A DNA stretch of 64,000 nt from Dactylorhiza incarnata (GCA_033032865.1 JAWHQI010000257.1:2465001-2529000), one strand, 5' to 3'; positions 10,875 through 22,629 are shown, counted from the stretch's first letter. Notes: a model not told the origin generated them from the letters alone. Program-made: numbers and translations.

Positions 10875-12001
10875 TGTACAACCCTCATATTTCCCGAGTC
10901 GGTGTGACCCGACCCGGATGAGATCGAGACAGCAAGATTAGCCGAGGCGAGTAGAGTAACCGCTCAGAGGTGACCGGAGCCGGTCGAGGCAGGAGAGCGG
11001 AAGAAGGAATCAACGGGGTTAGAGGTAGGGCGGAGTCCCCCCACTGACCCGCCTCCTGGGCGAGTGGGGGGTTCCCCACTTGCCCGCCTTCTGGGCGAGT
11101 GGGGGATCTCCCCACTCGCCCGCCTCCTGGGCGAGTGGGGGATCTCCCCACTCGCCCGCCTCCTGGGCGAGTGGGGGGTTCCCCACTCGCCCGCCTCCTG
11201 GGCGAGTGGGGTTCTCCCCACTCGCCCGCCTCCTGGGCGAGTGGGGGGTTCCCCACTCGCCCGCCTCCTGGGCGAGTGGGGTTCTCCCCACTCGCCCGCC
11301 TCCTGGGCGAGTGGGGTTCTCCCCACTCGCCCGCCTCCTGGGCGAGTGGGGGGTTCCCCACTTGCCCACCTCCTGGGCGAGTGGGGGGTCTCCCCACTCG
11401 CCCGCCTCCTGGGCGAGTGGGGTTCCCCCCACTCGCCCGCCTCCTGGGCGAGTGGGGGATTCCCCCCACTCGCCCTCTTCCTGGGCGAGTGGGGATCCCC
11501 CACTCGCCCGCCTCTTAGGCATCTGCTCAGCCTGTCAGGCCAGCTAGTGGACGATGTCCATTCGCCTAGGCATGGTGAGCTCGGTTCATTTGGCTATCCA
11601 CAGTCCAATTTGTGCTATTCGCAGTCCATTTTTGGGAAGTCTATAAATAGACCCCCATGGGCACCTTGGGAAGGGTTGGTCTCTACCCCCTCCCTCGCGT
11701 GGTCTTGTGAGCAAGCACCCCCCCTCCCCTGTCACCTTCCAGTTGACGGTGAGGTGGTTCTTAGTGCCCTCCAAGGTGCCCAGGCTCAGCATTGGCTTGG
11801 GAGGGGAAGCGCTCTAAAGATCTTCCGGGTATGTGGTGGGACCTCCATGCTGAAGCTTAAGGGGTCCGTTCCTAGACTCCAGTTGTTATCAAGTCCGAGT
11901 CTTTCAGTTTCTAGTGACCGGTCAAGGGTCGAGGCTTAGGTCAAGTAAGGGTTAGTCGCAACCCCCTTTCGAACGCTGAGACAGGGAAACTGATTTCAAC
12001 A
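10875..12001 (+). repeat. B1 3' LTR
   Basis: 1127 bp, same ends as the 5' LTR, with about 13 hairpin units at 11036-11515 and a TATA box at 11641-11650. Substitutions outside the array relative to the 5' LTR are few. Confidence 0.92.
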
Positions 12002-12006
12002 AGGAT

Positions 12007-12120
12007 AATATTAGTACTTGTGAGCGTTAAATTAACACTTCCTTGTGGAGACGATCTTACTTACACTTTATTACTTGAATCGGCACGTGCACTTGCGTAA
12101 CACTCATTTTCACCGTATCA
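12007..12120 (+). repeat. Element A 5' LTR, second part
   Basis: Continues element A directly after the duplicated aggat and ends CACCGTATCA. It is nearly identical to the end of the 3' LTR (29390-29503). Confidence 0.9.
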
Positions 12121-12126
12121 AGTTTT

Positions 12127-12144
12127 TGGCGCCGTTACCGGGGA
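12127..12144 (+). promoter_or_regulatory. Primer binding site of element A, tRNA-Asp type
   Basis: TGGCGCCGTTACCGGGGA complements the 3' end of plant tRNA-Asp with one difference (A for G). It sits 6 bp after the LTR, as in Athila elements. Confidence 0.85.
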
Positions 12145-12268
12145 GGTGTACTAATTTAGCGTTTTCTTGCAATATTAGTAAATCCTTAGTAATTGGAGCT
12201 CAAGTACTGTTTTTGTTTTATTTCATTGTTTGTCTGTTTTACTTATTTTAATTACATTACTTTAGTTT

Positions 12269-13495
12269 ATGTCCAGATTTCGGCCTATTGAATTATTCCC
12301 GCTAAATTTAGAAATTGAGCGTGAGTGTAGGCAAAATAGAAGAGCTTTTCGCTTAGAGCATTCTAGTCATCCTACAAAGAACCCAAACGGTTTAAATAAC
12401 GGGAATGGGAATGGTCATGATGGTCATGATCATGGGGGTCAGGTGGACCCTAATGGTCAAGTCGAACACAATGGTCATAATGTTCAAAACGCTGCACCGC
12501 GAATGACTTGTCGAGACTATAACGCACCGTTAAGAGGAGGTTTGCAATTTAGTATAGCGCGACTCACAATCGCCGCTAATAATTTTAAAATAGACTCTAC
12601 CACAATGCAACTAGTACAACATAACAAGTTTGGGGGTCTTAATCATGAAAATGCAAACGCTCATTTAAGAATATTCTTAGAAATTTGTGATATGTACAAG
12701 GTAAACGGGGCTTCGGATGAAGCTATTCAATTGAGGTTATTCCCATTTTCTTTGGAGGTTCGGGCTAAAGATTGGCTTAACTCTCTACCTCCTGGTTCCA
12801 TCACTACGTGGGATCAATTGGAAGAGAAATTTCTGAATAAATATTTTCCACCTTCTAAAACAGCTAAGTTGGTTAGAGACATCACCACTTTTGTCCAAAA
12901 TCATGGCAAAACACTTTATGAAGCGCGGGTAAGGTTTAAAGAAATGCTTAGGAAGTGTCCACATCACGGGATGACCCAACACCAACAAGTCACAATTTTT
13001 TATAACGGGTTACAAACCACTACGATGATCCTAGTTGATGGAGCTGCGGGAGGGTCTTTATTAAAGAAATATCCAGAAGATGCTTTTGAAATTTTAGAAG
13101 ATCTTACTTCTAACAATTACCAAGAATTCGAAAGGCAAGGTAATAACCATCCAGCCGGTATTCATCAAGTAGATCAAATCACTTCGTTAGCAGCTCAAAT
13201 GGCCACTCAATTTAATTTAGTAAATAAGAGGTTAGATTCTTTATCTACCCCTTCAACAAGTGTGCCAATGACAGTGGAACAATTTAACCAAGTAACTGAA
13301 GAAGTACATTATTTTGGAGGCCAACAAAGGCAAGGACCTTCAAATTTCGGAAATCATTATAATCCAGAGTGTCGAAATCATCCCAATTTTCTTGGAAAAA
13401 TTCACAAAATGCAATTCAACCACCAGGTTTCAATCAAAACATTAATTTTATACCAACCCATATGCATAATCAATAAACCAATAATAGGAAATTGA
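12269..13495 (+). pseudogene. gag: Element A gag (Athila type)
   Basis: A 408-codon frame begins at an ATG about 150 bp after the LTR. It has an Asn/Gly/His-rich N-terminal stretch (about residues 36-75), then the retrotransposon gag core (about residues 100-275) with RLFPFSLEVRAKDWLNSLPP and a downstream FLNKYFPPSK-type motif. This is the capsid protein that packages element RNA in cytoplasmic particles. From about 13391 the frame is lost: family-like residues continue in another frame, then return in the frame that opens at 13515. At least two frameshifts separate gag from protease, so no full polyprotein can be made. Confidence 0.85.
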
Positions 13496-13514
13496 CTGAT
13501 GAGTATATTGTAGT

Positions 13515-14666
13515 TTGTTTCAAAAGAATGACTCTAGGATGGGTGGTATTGAGTCTTCACTCCGATCATTAGAATCCACAATTGGCCAATTGGTCAATGC
13601 TTTAAATCAAAGAACAATAGGATCGCTACCATCTGACACCACACTTAATCCAACAAGGGAAGAGCCAAATAATCATTGTAAAGCTATTGCATTAAGGAGT
13701 GGGGTAGAGATCTCAAGTGGGGATGGATTGCTAGAGAAGTTAAGGGAGGAAGAGGCAAGAGAAAATACGATTAGGAGAGAAGAGTCTATAGAAGTTAAGG
13801 AGCCGGAGGAAGTGGAAGTAGATCCACAAAATAATAAAAAGAAAGAAATTATTTACCCTCCTCCACCTTTTCCATCTAGATTAAATAAAACAAAACTTGA
13901 CAAACAATTTCAAAAATTTATGGAAATTTTTAAGAAGCTTACAATTAATATTCCATTTGCCGAGGCATTAGAGCAAATGTTTATTTATGTCAAGTTTATG
14001 AAAGATATTTTATCTAAGAAAAGAAAATTTCTAGATAGAGAAATAGTTGCATTAACGGAAGAGTGTAGTGTAATTTTGCAAAAGAAATTGCCTCAAAAAC
14101 TTAAGGACCCCGGTAGTTTTACCATACCTTGTTCCATAGGAGTGAAATTTGTCGGGAGAGCATTATGTGATTTAGGTGCGAGCATCAATTTAATGCCCTT
14201 ATCTATTTATACAAAGTTAGGTCTAGGAGAGATAGCTCCAACAGCTCTTACTCTCCAATTAGCCGATAGGACTTTAGCATTCCCTAAGGGAATAGTTGAG
14301 GATGTATTGGTTAAGGTGGAGAAATTTATTTTTCCGGCCGATTTTGTAGTGTTGGACATGGAAGAGGATAAGGATGTGCCCATAATCTTAGCGAGGCCAT
14401 TTTTAGCAATCGGAAGAACTTTAATTGACGTACAAAAAGGGGATTTAACGATGAGAGTTAATGAAGAGGAAGTAACATTTAATATCCTAAAAGCTATGAA
14501 ATTTTCGAATGAAAAAGAAGATTGTTACTCTATTGAAGAAGTGGAGTTTAAAAATCAATTAATTAAGGGTAATAAAGATGACCTAGAACAAAGACTTCTC
14601 ACAATTTTGACAAATGAAGAGTGGGATGGTGATTTAGAATTGGATGAATGTGTGAAGGTCTTATAA
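13515..14666 (+). pseudogene. Element A gag C-terminus and aspartic protease
   Basis: This 383-codon frame holds a charged linker and then an Athila-type retropepsin. The catalytic motif is in ALCDLGASINLMPLS (DLGAS in place of the commoner DTGAS, usual in Athila), followed by LQLADRTLAFPKG and the flap/ILARPFL region. The protease would cut the Gag-Pol precursor. A stop at 14664-14666 separates it from the RT frame, which continues in the same phase. It is upstream of RT, in the normal order. Confidence 0.85.
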
Positions 14667-14678
14667 TCCCATTATAAA

Positions 14679-15494
14679 TTGCCTATCTTTAGGAGTTTTG
14701 AATCTATAACTAGGTCAAGCGAACCAAAAAGTATGAAACCCTCAATTATTGAACCTCCAACTTTAGATTTGAAACCTCTTCCGGAACATCTTAAATATGC
14801 TTTTCTTGGAGAAGAAAATACTCTTCCGGTAATAATTGATGCATCATTAAAATTTGAAGATGAAGAAAAACTACTTCTTGTTTTGAAAGAATTTAAGAAG
14901 GCCATGGGATGGACTATAGCAGACATTAGTGGCATTAGCCCCTCGATTTGTATGCATAAAATAATATTAGAAGATGAGGCTAAATGGTCAATTGAACATC
15001 AACGTAGGCTTAGTCCACCCATGAAAGAAGTAGTTATGAATGAGATAATAAAATGGTTAGATGCAGGAATTATTTACCCTATTTCGGATAGCAAGTGGGT
15101 GAGTCCGGTACAATGTGTACCGAAGAAGGGAGGAATTACGGTGGTGAAAAATGATAACAACGAGTTGATACCAACTAGGACGGTTACCGGTTGGAGAATA
15201 TGTATGGATTATAGGAAACTAAATAAATCAACTCGGAAGGATCATTTTCCACTACCCTTTATTGATCAAGTACTTGACAAGTTGGCGGGTAATAATTATT
15301 TTTGTTTCTTGGACGGATATTCCGGTTATAATCAGATTATGGTTGCTCCGGAAGATCAAGAAAAGACCACATTTACATGTCCTTATGGTACGTTTGCATT
15401 TCGCAAAATGTCATTTGGATTATGTAATGCACCCGCCACTTTTCAAAGGTGCATGATATCTATTTTTACTGATTTAATGGATGAAGGAATATAA
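14679..15494 (+). pseudogene. Element A reverse transcriptase, N-terminal part
   Basis: 271 codons in the same phase as the protease. RT fingers and palm are clear: WVSPVQCVPKKGG, RICMDYRKLNKSTRKDHFPL, FCFLDGYSGYNQI (first catalytic Asp) and FGLCNAPATFQRCM. The frame ends in a TAA at 15492-15494, just three codons before the FMDD catalytic motif, which opens the next frame in phase. So one nonsense codon splits the active site. The lineage call (Athila) rests on FLDGYSGYNQI and RKDHFPLPFIDQ. Confidence 0.9.
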
Positions 15495-16203
15495 GTGTTT
15501 ATGGATGATTTTTCTGTGTTTGGGAAGTCATTTGATTGTTGTTTGGAAGTTCTTAGGAAGGTATTAACAAGATGTGTTGAGACAAATTTAGTGCTAAATT
15601 GGGAGAAGTGTCATTTCATGGTGAGAGAGGGAATTGTCTTAGGCCATAAAGTATCAAGCAAGGGTTTGGAGGTAGATCGGGCTAAAATAGAAGTTATTGA
15701 AAAGCTTCCTCCTCCTAAGAATGTCAAGGGCATTCGTAGCTTTTTAGGTCATGCGGGGTTCTATATGAGGTTTATTAAAGATTTCTCTAAAGTATCAAAA
15801 CCTTTATGTAACTTGTTAGAAAAAGACACTCCATTTATATTTGATGACCACTGTTTGCACGCTTTTGACACATTAAAACACAAGTTAGTTTCTTCACTTA
15901 TTGTCACAACACCGGATTGGTCGTCACATTTTGTTCTTATGTGTGATGCTAGTGATTATGCCGTAGGAGTTGTTTTAGGACAAATCCGGGATAGAATTTT
16001 TCATACTATATATTATGCTAGCAAAACACTTATTGATGCACAAATAAACTACACTACAACCGAGAAGGAACTCTTAGCCGTAATGTTTGCATTTGATAAG
16101 TTCCGTTCTTATTTAATAAATTCTAAAGTGATAGTTTATACGGACCACTCGGCTATCAAATACTTGGTAGAGAAAAAGATGTTAAACCCCGTCTTATTAG
16201 GTG
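15495..16203 (+). pseudogene. Element A RT catalytic end and RNase H
   Basis: Opens with VFMDDFSVFG, the FMDD version of the YxDD catalytic box, then the RT thumb (GHKVSSKGLEVDRAKIE, FLGHAGFYMRFIKDFS) and RNase H (LMCDASDYAVGVVLGQ, TTTEKELLAVMFAFDKFRSY, VYTDHSAIKYL). A one-base loss near 16178 shifts the frame, and a TGA at 16201-16203, probably from TGG, ends the natural frame. Confidence 0.87.
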
Positions 16204-16606
16204 AGTGCTACTATTACAAGAGTTTGATATAGAAATTAAGGACCGTAAGGGGGATGAAAATCAAGTGGCCGACCACCTATCAAGGCTAGAACAAGAATGT
16301 GAAAAGAATAGCCAAGTAGAGATTAAGGAAAACTTTCCGGATGAGTATATTCTTGCAATTACTAGTGATAATACTCCATGGTATGCTGATTTTGTAAATT
16401 ATATTGTTAGTAATATTTTACCACCGGATTTAAGTTTTCAACAAAGGAAGAGATTCCTTCATTTAGTGAAATCTTATTTATGGGATGCACCACATTTATT
16501 TAAAATTTGTGCCGATCAAATGATTCGTAGATGTGTCCCCGAAATAGAAGTCCCAAGTATCCTTCACAAATGTCATGCATCTCCTTATGGAGGACATTTT
16601 CAAGGA
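16204..16606 (+). pseudogene. Element A RNase H end and integrase N-terminus, cut by B2
   Basis: Continues with VLLLQEFDIEI and GDENQVADHLSRLE (end of RNase H), a linker, and the start of the integrase zinc finger with HKCHASPYGGH. B2 is inserted immediately after, at TSD cttag (16607-16611). The matching Cys pair of the HHCC finger is 8.7 kb away at about 25458. Confidence 0.87.
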
Positions 16607-16611
16607 CTTAG

Positions 16612-17680
16612 TGTACAACCCTCATATTTTCCGAGTCAGTGTGACCCGACCCAGACGAGACCAAGTCAATTCAAGGTGGCCAAGACGGACAAAAACGACC
16701 GCGTGGAGACGGCAAAACCGACTAAGGCAAAACAGATCCGGGAGAGTGGGAAGGGAGAACATGGGGTCAAATGGGCAGAGCGAGTGAGAAGAGTCTCACT
16801 CAACGAGTGGGGGGCTGCCCCACTCGCCCGCCTAAGAGGCGAGTGGGGAGCTGCCCCACTCGCCTCTTAGGCGGGCGAGTGGGGAGCTGCCCCACTCGCC
16901 CGCCTAAGGGGCGAGTGGGGGGCTGCCCCACTCGCCAGCCAAAGAGACGAGTGGGGCACTGCCCCACTCGCCCGCCTGAGGGGCGAGTGGGGGGCTGCCC
17001 CACTCGCCGCCCAGGGGGCGAGTGGGGCGCTGCCCCACTCGCCCGCCCAGGAGGCGAGTGGGGCGCTGCCCCACTCGCCCGCCCAGGAGGCGAGTGGGGC
17101 GCTGCCCCACTCGCCCGCCCAGGAGGCGAGTGGGGCGCTGCCCCACTCGCCCGCCCAGGAGGCGAGTGGGGAGCCGCCCCACTCGCGACCAAGCTCGCGA
17201 GTGGGTCGGCGTCCACTCGCGCAGGCAAGGTAGTCTTGGTTTAGGTCGTCCCCTCTCATTGGGGGATTTTTGCTATCCGCAATCCGATTTTGGCTATTCG
17301 CAGTCCATTTTTGGGAAAGTCTATAAATAGACCCCCATGGGCACCTTGGGAAGGGTTGGCCTCTACCCCCTCCCTCGCGTGGTCTTGTGAGCAAGCACCC
17401 CCCCTCTCCTGTCACCTTCCAGTTGACGGTGAGGTGGTTCTTAGTGCCCTCCAAGGTGCCCAGGCTCAGCATTGGCTTGGGAGGGGAAGCGCTCTAAGAT
17501 CTTCCCGGTATGTGGTGGGACCTCCGCGCTGCAGCTTAAGGGGTCCATTTGTGGATTCAAGTGTTCATCAAGTCCAAGTCTTTCAGTTCCTAGTGACCGG
17601 TCAAGGGTCTAGGCTCAGGTCAAGTAAGGGTTAGTCGCAACCCCCTTTCGAACGCTGAAACCGGGAAACTGGTTTCAACA
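16612..17680 (+). repeat. B2 5' LTR
   Basis: About 10 hairpin units at 16800-17190, TATA box at 17321-17330. It differs from the 3' LTR by scattered substitutions (for example three in the first 60 bp) and by array composition. The shared 3' half closely matches B1 LTRs. Confidence 0.92.
16800..17190. repeat. B2 U3 hairpin array with one flipped unit
   Basis: Units of about 36 bp: CCACTCGCCC, spacer variants (GCCTAAGA, GCCTGAGG, GCCCAGGA), then GGCGAGTGG. The unit at about 16856-16886 reads CTCGCCTCTTAGGCGGGCGA, the reverse complement of its neighbour, so one palindrome is inverted. The loop sequences differ from those of B1. Confidence 0.9.
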
Positions 17681-17696
17681 TTCTGGTGCGGCGAGC

Positions 17697-18844
17697 GTGG
17701 AAGCGACTAGTTCGGAAACCTCTGAGCCAAGTCCCATGGCTGGAAGAGACGAGTTGGGAGACCCGCCTCCGCCTTGCGAGTATGTGAAGAAGAGTGACTT
17801 CGACGAATTCAGCAAGAAGATCCTGGAGTTCATGCAGGCCATGTCCTCCGCTCGCGGCGAATGCTCAACACCGCCTGCACCTAGGATCCCCTCACTCCCC
17901 CTAGTAGAAGTAAGGAACAGCCAGCAAGGGAGGGAACCAGCCTCGGAGGAAGGCTTAAGTCTCCAAGCACGGGTGCTTTTCAATAGTTCACCTCGGACCA
18001 GCTGCCCAGGCGGGGAGGCGATGGGAACACCTCCCCTCAACCAAGAAGAATGGAGGAGCCCTTTCTGCGAGCTGGTCATGTCAGCTCCCGTTCCGGATGG
18101 GTTCCGCGATCCCGCCATGTCCTACTACGAGGGGGATAGCGATCCGCTCCAACATCTCCAGTGATTCGAGGACATGACCTCGATCAGGCAAATGTCAGAC
18201 GCCTTCATGTGCAAGCTTTTCGCCGTCTCATTCCAAGGAAAGGCGAGGGATTGGTTCCACTCGCTCCCGGCGGGAACAATCTTCCGTTTCGAAGATCTGC
18301 GCCGAAGTTTCTTGTTGAGGTTCTCTACCTCGAAGAAGAGGAGAAAGAGTATGGAAGCCTTGTTCGCAGTCAGGCAGAAGCCAGGGGAGTCGTTGGCTGA
18401 CTACATGGACAGGTTCCAAGCGGAGGTCCTCCTTGTCGTCGAAGTGCCCGGACACACCCTGCAGCTGGCTTTCACCCTTGGGCTGCAGCCGGGCTGTTCC
18501 GGATGAGTCTAACTCGGGACCCTCCGTTGTCTTTCGAGGAGTTAATGAAGCGTGTCGATCGCGAAACCGAGGTTGAAGCTACTAATCAGGAGTTCGTGGC
18601 TAGGTTAGCCGAGGTAGCAGAGGAGGAAAGGAAAGAGCGTGGAGGAAGAAAGAAGGAGGAAGTGAAGAGTCAGGGACAACAGGGACCTCCCGTTGGGCAG
18701 GAGCAAGGTTGGAAGTCGCAACCGACAGCTGCCCGACCAGCTTGGAGGTCACAGGTTGGTCCCCCTCAAGGCCAAGGAAGGGGCCACTTCCAGGGAGGAG
18801 GAGGCTATCAGGGGAGGCACGGGCGGTTCCACCCAGCAGGATGA
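17697..18844 (+). pseudogene. gag: B2 gag (Tat/Retand type)
   Basis: The first ATG is at 17736. The conserved Tat gag core follows: PFCELVMSAPVPDGF, then the stretch after the stop, DAFMCKLFAVSFQGKARDWF, LPAGTIFRFEDL and VRQKPGESLADYMDRF, with a charged C-terminal region to 18844. The product would be the capsid. A TGA at 18162-18164 interrupts the core in phase (likely once CGA), and a one-base loss near 18497 shifts the frame. Both defects are in the most conserved part, so it is inactive as read here. It lies 16 bp after the LTR. Confidence 0.87.
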
Positions 18845-18886
18845 CAACAGGGCCCGGGGCCGCTGCAAGTCCAACCCCTGCAAGCC

Positions 18887-19811
18887 ATGGCCATCGGTCG
18901 GAAGAGAAGCGGAAGGAAGAGGGGACGTTGGGAGAAGCAGGGGGGCGAGCTGGCGCTGCTATACTGTGACTTCCACCAGCAGGAGGGTCACGCAACCGCA
19001 GCTTGCCCGGAGTTCCTCGAGATGAGGGAAGGAGTAAGAGCCCCAGCAAGGGGAAAGCAGTTGTGCCTGGAAGGACCACGGGCGGGGGAGAAAGGGAAGG
19101 ACAAGGAAGAGGATGATCCATGTGAAGAGAGGGCCGATGTAGGGGCCCTGGGAGGGATCGGGGTCATCCACGGGGGAGCGGACAAGGAGGCCACCCGGAA
19201 GGGGAGCCTCCACGCCATATACCGTCGGAGCATCGCCTCGACTTCCCGATCCCCGCCCTCAAGCGGGAAGATCACCTTCTCGACCCCAAGACCTGCCGGC
19301 CAATGAGGACCCCTTCTGCGACGCGCTGGTCATCAAGGCGGCGATCAAGAACTTCACCGTCTCCCGGATCCTAGTCGACAACGGGAGCTCGGTGAACGTG
19401 GTCTTCAAGAAGGCTTTTGAAGGAATGAAGGTTGACGCAAAGCGAGTGCTAGCATCGGATGGGCCACTTTTCGGATTCTCCGGGGAGAGGAAGGAGGTGG
19501 AAGGGGGAGTCGAACTCCTCGTCACCCTGGGGGGAACTTCAAGGAATTGCCGGTTCGTCATTGTGGACGCGCCGAGCAGTTACAACGCCATCTTTGGGCA
19601 TCCCCTCATCAGTGCGTACAAATGCGTGCCGTCCTCCTACCATCAGTGCTTGAAGTACAACTCCGGAAAGCTCCAGGTGAGAGTCAGGGGGGATCCCCGG
19701 GAGGCGCGCCAGTGCTACGTTACTGCGGTCAACACAATCGGATGGATGCAAGCAGCCGAAGAAGTGGGAGAAGCAATGGCAGGGATGGCTAAGGAGCAGG
19801 CAGCAGAATGA
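18887..19811 (+). pseudogene. B2 gag zinc knuckle and Tat-type protease
   Basis: Near 18958 is a Tat-type zinc knuckle, YCDFHQQEGHATAAC. Further on, in another frame from about 19297, comes the protease: DPFCDALVIKAAIKNF, then ILVDNGSSVNVVF, where the active-site motif is DNGSS rather than the usual DTGSS, and FVIVDAPSSYNAIFGHPL. The frame closes at 19811. No RT follows. The region before the protease is Arg/Glu-rich and frame-disturbed. Sense coding in B2 therefore ends at protease. Confidence 0.82.
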
Positions 19812-19814
19812 TCC

Positions 19815-20110
19815 CAGAACGGGCGAGGTGTAAGGAAGTGCCAGGGAGGGGCGAGATGTAACGGCGTGCCCAGATAGGGGCGAAGTGTAGTGAAGTGCCT
19901 GGATAGGGGCGAGATGTAAGGAGGGGCCCAGAAAAGGGCGAGGTGTAACAGGATGCCCAAAGGGGCGTAGCGTAAGTAAGTTGTAATAGGTATGAACGAT
20001 GAATGGGAAAGGGGTTCTGGAAGAATATCCAGGTTCAAAATCCCTGACTAGAGACCCTCCGCCGGGTTAAGTCATGCCGGTGGAGGGGGGACGTATCAGG
20101 TCAACTCGTG
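19815..20110. repeat. Diverged roughly 30-bp repeats and linker after the B2 protease
   Basis: GGGCGAGGTGTAAGGAAGTG-like units recur about five times to 19975, corresponding to the 29-bp array in B1. A linker also shared with B1 follows (CCCTGACT..GCCGGG..AGTCATGCCGGT). Confidence 0.75.
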
Positions 20111-20455
20111 GCTTGTTGATTAGATTGGGAAGGCGTTGAGTTCCTCCACACCCGGTTGAGCTAAGACTCCCAGGACGTGGATGGGTACTTCCACCTCCAG
20201 TCAGATTGGGAAGGCGTTGAGTTCCTCTACACCCGGTTGAGCTAAGACTCCCAGGACGTGGATGGGTACTTCCACCTCCAGTTAGATTGGGAAGGCGTTG
20301 AGTTCCTCCACACCCGGTTGAGCTAAGACTCCCAGGACGTGGATGGGTACATCCACCTCCAGTCAGATTGGGAAGGCGTTGAGTTCCTCCACACTCGGTT
20401 GAGCTAAGACTCCCAGGACGTGGATGGGTACTTCCACCTCCAATCAGTAGGATCC
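20111..20455. repeat. 81-bp tandem array in B2
   Basis: Four to five units containing GTTGAGCTAAGACTCCCAGG and ACGTGGATGGGTACTTCCAC, homologous to the 80-bp array of B1 but not amplified to the same extent. Confidence 0.88.
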
Positions 20456-20749
20456 CTGACTAAAAGAGACCACTCCACAGGCTCAGTCATAGTGACAAAT
20501 GAGAGACTCATCAGGCCAGTCAACGACTCGGTGACCGATTCAAGCAAAGGTATCAATTCCTCAAGCAGTAAAGGAAAAAAATAAGCTGGGACCATTTGTT
20601 TAGATAACTACTGATTCATTGATAACATGTACTACACGAATTGTTACTTCACTTTTCTAGTACATGCAGGCTTGAAAGAAAAAGGGCAAACACAAAAAAT
20701 ACATAGTTCCCAGGAGGAATGAGAGAAAAGAAGAAGTCACAGGCCGCCC
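20456..20749. other. Linker between the B2 array and the antisense gene
   Basis: Non-coding. It starts with a last partial repeat and the CCCTGACT/AGTCAT phrase again, then AT-rich sequence that would form the 3' UTR of the antisense gene. No convincing polyadenylation signal was singled out. Confidence 0.5.
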
Positions 20750-22629
20750 TCACGACCATGGGGAGTAGCCGCCGCTGCTAGGGGGCGAGCCGGATCGTCC
20801 AGGTGAAGGAAAGAGCTCGGGAAGGATGTCGCTGGCGGAGACCCCCCTCCAGCTGTCTCGAATAGCGTCCACGTCATGGAGGCGACTCACCAGGGCTCGG
20901 GCCGTTGACGCCATGATTTTCCCCCGAGCGCGCTCGACTTCAGCGGGTCGAGATGGGGCTGGCCTCGCCGCTCTCGAAGGTGCACCTCCTTCTCCTCCCC
21001 CTTCTCTTAACTGCCTATGCGCTTCGGCAAGCTGAGCCCTCAGGTCCTGCACTTCCTGGTCCGACTCCTCACATCGTCTCCTGAGCGAGTCGGCGGCACC
21101 GGGTCCCTGCAGACCGGCAAGGCAAATAAGTTAGAACCTACGAATAATAAGGAATTAAAAGGAGAAAAGGAAAATTCATTAAGGTGGGCACGAACCAAGC
21201 CCCCGGATGACTCCTCCAGGAGTTTCTCAGCAGTGGCCAAGCGAGCCGCAAGGTCAGTGGCTTTCTCTTCTGCATCCAACTTCGACGCGTCCGCCCGCAC
21301 CGACCGTTGCGAGAGACTAAGACCTCGGCGGGCGGCCATGTGGGAGAGTTTGGTCGCGCGGAGCTGGGCCTGGGAGCTCGCATACGCAAGGTCACGCATG
21401 GACATCTCCCTGTAGGATGCAGCATCCTGCCGACCGTAGATGCCGTAGGTAAAGCTATACGTCGCGCCATCCGTGATATCTCCCTCAATCCACGAAGGCC
21501 GCTGGGAGGTGAGGGAGACCCGGTTCATCGTCTCATCCCAATAGACGATAGGTTCGCCTAGAGGGTCCGTGGCCTTTCCCCCCATCTCAAAGTTGGGATG
21601 ATTGGCCAATGCGTTGGGGTCACTCGGTTGCCCCCTCTCCCTGGGCAGTACCCTGGAATCCCTTCGGCAAACTGCTTTCCCCCGCCGCATCCTCGGCTCC
21701 TTCGGTGGGGAGGAGGGCGCTCCCTCCTCAACCACCCGCTCCTTATCCCTCCTCTGACTCGACCCAGGTATCTTCGGGGCCGAAGCCAAATCAGCCGCAA
21801 CCTTCTCGTTGAGCCCATGGGCGGAGGAGGAACTCCCTCCTGCGGAGGGAAGGCGTCGAGGAAGGGACCGAACACCTGCACAAGTTGGGACGAGTTGAGC
21901 AGCAATGGGAGGAAATGAGCCATAAGAAAGACAAGTTGTCGAAGTCCAAGTACCTGCCCCCGGTTCCACATAGGTGAGTTGATTGATGTTCTTCCGGAGG
22001 TGATCAACCTCAAAGCTCACACCCTTAAGGAAGCGGTGCAGCTCAGCAGCCTCCCCACGTAGTGAGGGGGGTTTACAAACCTTCTCGGGCCTCTGTATGG
22101 GGGAGAAGGGGATGCCGCCCAGGTCACCCCAAACGAACACAAATGACTCGTTCCAGTGGTGGACCTTGTTGGAGGTCTCGTGCACCTCCATGCGTGTGCT
22201 GGTCAGAAAGCACACCCCGTCAGCGGTCGCTCGGAAGGTGAAGATCTTGCGGAACACGTTCAGGTCAAACATCACCTTCTCCTCCCGCAAATAGCATGCG
22301 TAAGCTGTTAGCATCGAGATCGCATTTGTGTTAACCTGAGCCGGGACTACGCCGAAGTAGTCCAGAAACTCCTTCACCTCAGGCCACAAGGGCAGCCGTA
22401 GCCCAGCCTCGAAGTGAAGGAGAGGAAATGCAAGCCAGTTATCGTAAAAGGAGTTGACGGTCTCACCCCCTGATGGGCATCTGCATTTCCACCCTTCGGG
22501 GAGGTAGGAAGTCCTAAAGGCGGAGAGCTCCTCCTTGGATACTTTCCCTACGGGGAAAGAACTCTCCGAGAAGTTGGCCGCATTTTGTTCCCGACCATTC
22601 CTCTTGACAGCTGAACGGTTGGATGCCAT
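20750..22629 (-). CDS. Antisense spliced gene of B2, 'putative gypsy type transposon' domain protein
   Basis: Starting from the ATG at 22629, the frame is open to 21196. A GT-AG intron (21195 to 21107, 89 nt) then joins in phase to 21106-20750, ending in TGA. The product is about 596 residues. A second optional 78-nt GT-AG intron lies at about 21952-21875 and is also frame-neutral. Residues about 25-200 match the plant domain PF04195 style (YLPEGWKCRCPSGGETVNSF, GLRLPLWPEVKEFLDYFGVV, HHWNESFVFVWGDLGG). A Pro/Ser-rich middle follows, then two coiled-coil stretches (ATDLAARLATAEKLLEE; LRAQLAEAHRQLRE). Biochemical function is unknown; comparable antisense ORFs occur in Tat elements. It is the only long undamaged gene in B2. 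Confidence 0.8.
21107..21195 (-). other. Predicted intron of the antisense gene
   Basis: On the minus strand the donor is GCTTG|GTTCG and the acceptor is GGTCTGCAG|GGACC. It is AT-rich (TTTTCCTTTTCTCC inside) in a GC-rich gene. Removing it keeps the frame and replaces a short nonsensical tail with a long heptad-rich coiled coil. Confidence 0.7.

Larger units (their letters stand above)
3490..12001 (+). mobile_element. Element B1: non-autonomous Tat-related LTR element, mostly tandem repeats
   Basis: TG...CA termini and a perfect 5-bp TSD (aggat, 3485-3489 and 12002-12006) define it. LTRs are 3490-4725 and 10875-12001. Inside are a gag N-terminal remnant, four successive tandem arrays (29, 80, 89 and 150 bp), an inserted CACTA element, and a purine tract. 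No protease, RT, RNase H or integrase remains, so any mobility needed proteins from a relative. It shares LTR, leader, array and PPT-proximal sequences with B2. The long open frames across its LTRs are by-products of repeats with periods near multiples of three. Confidence 0.92.
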
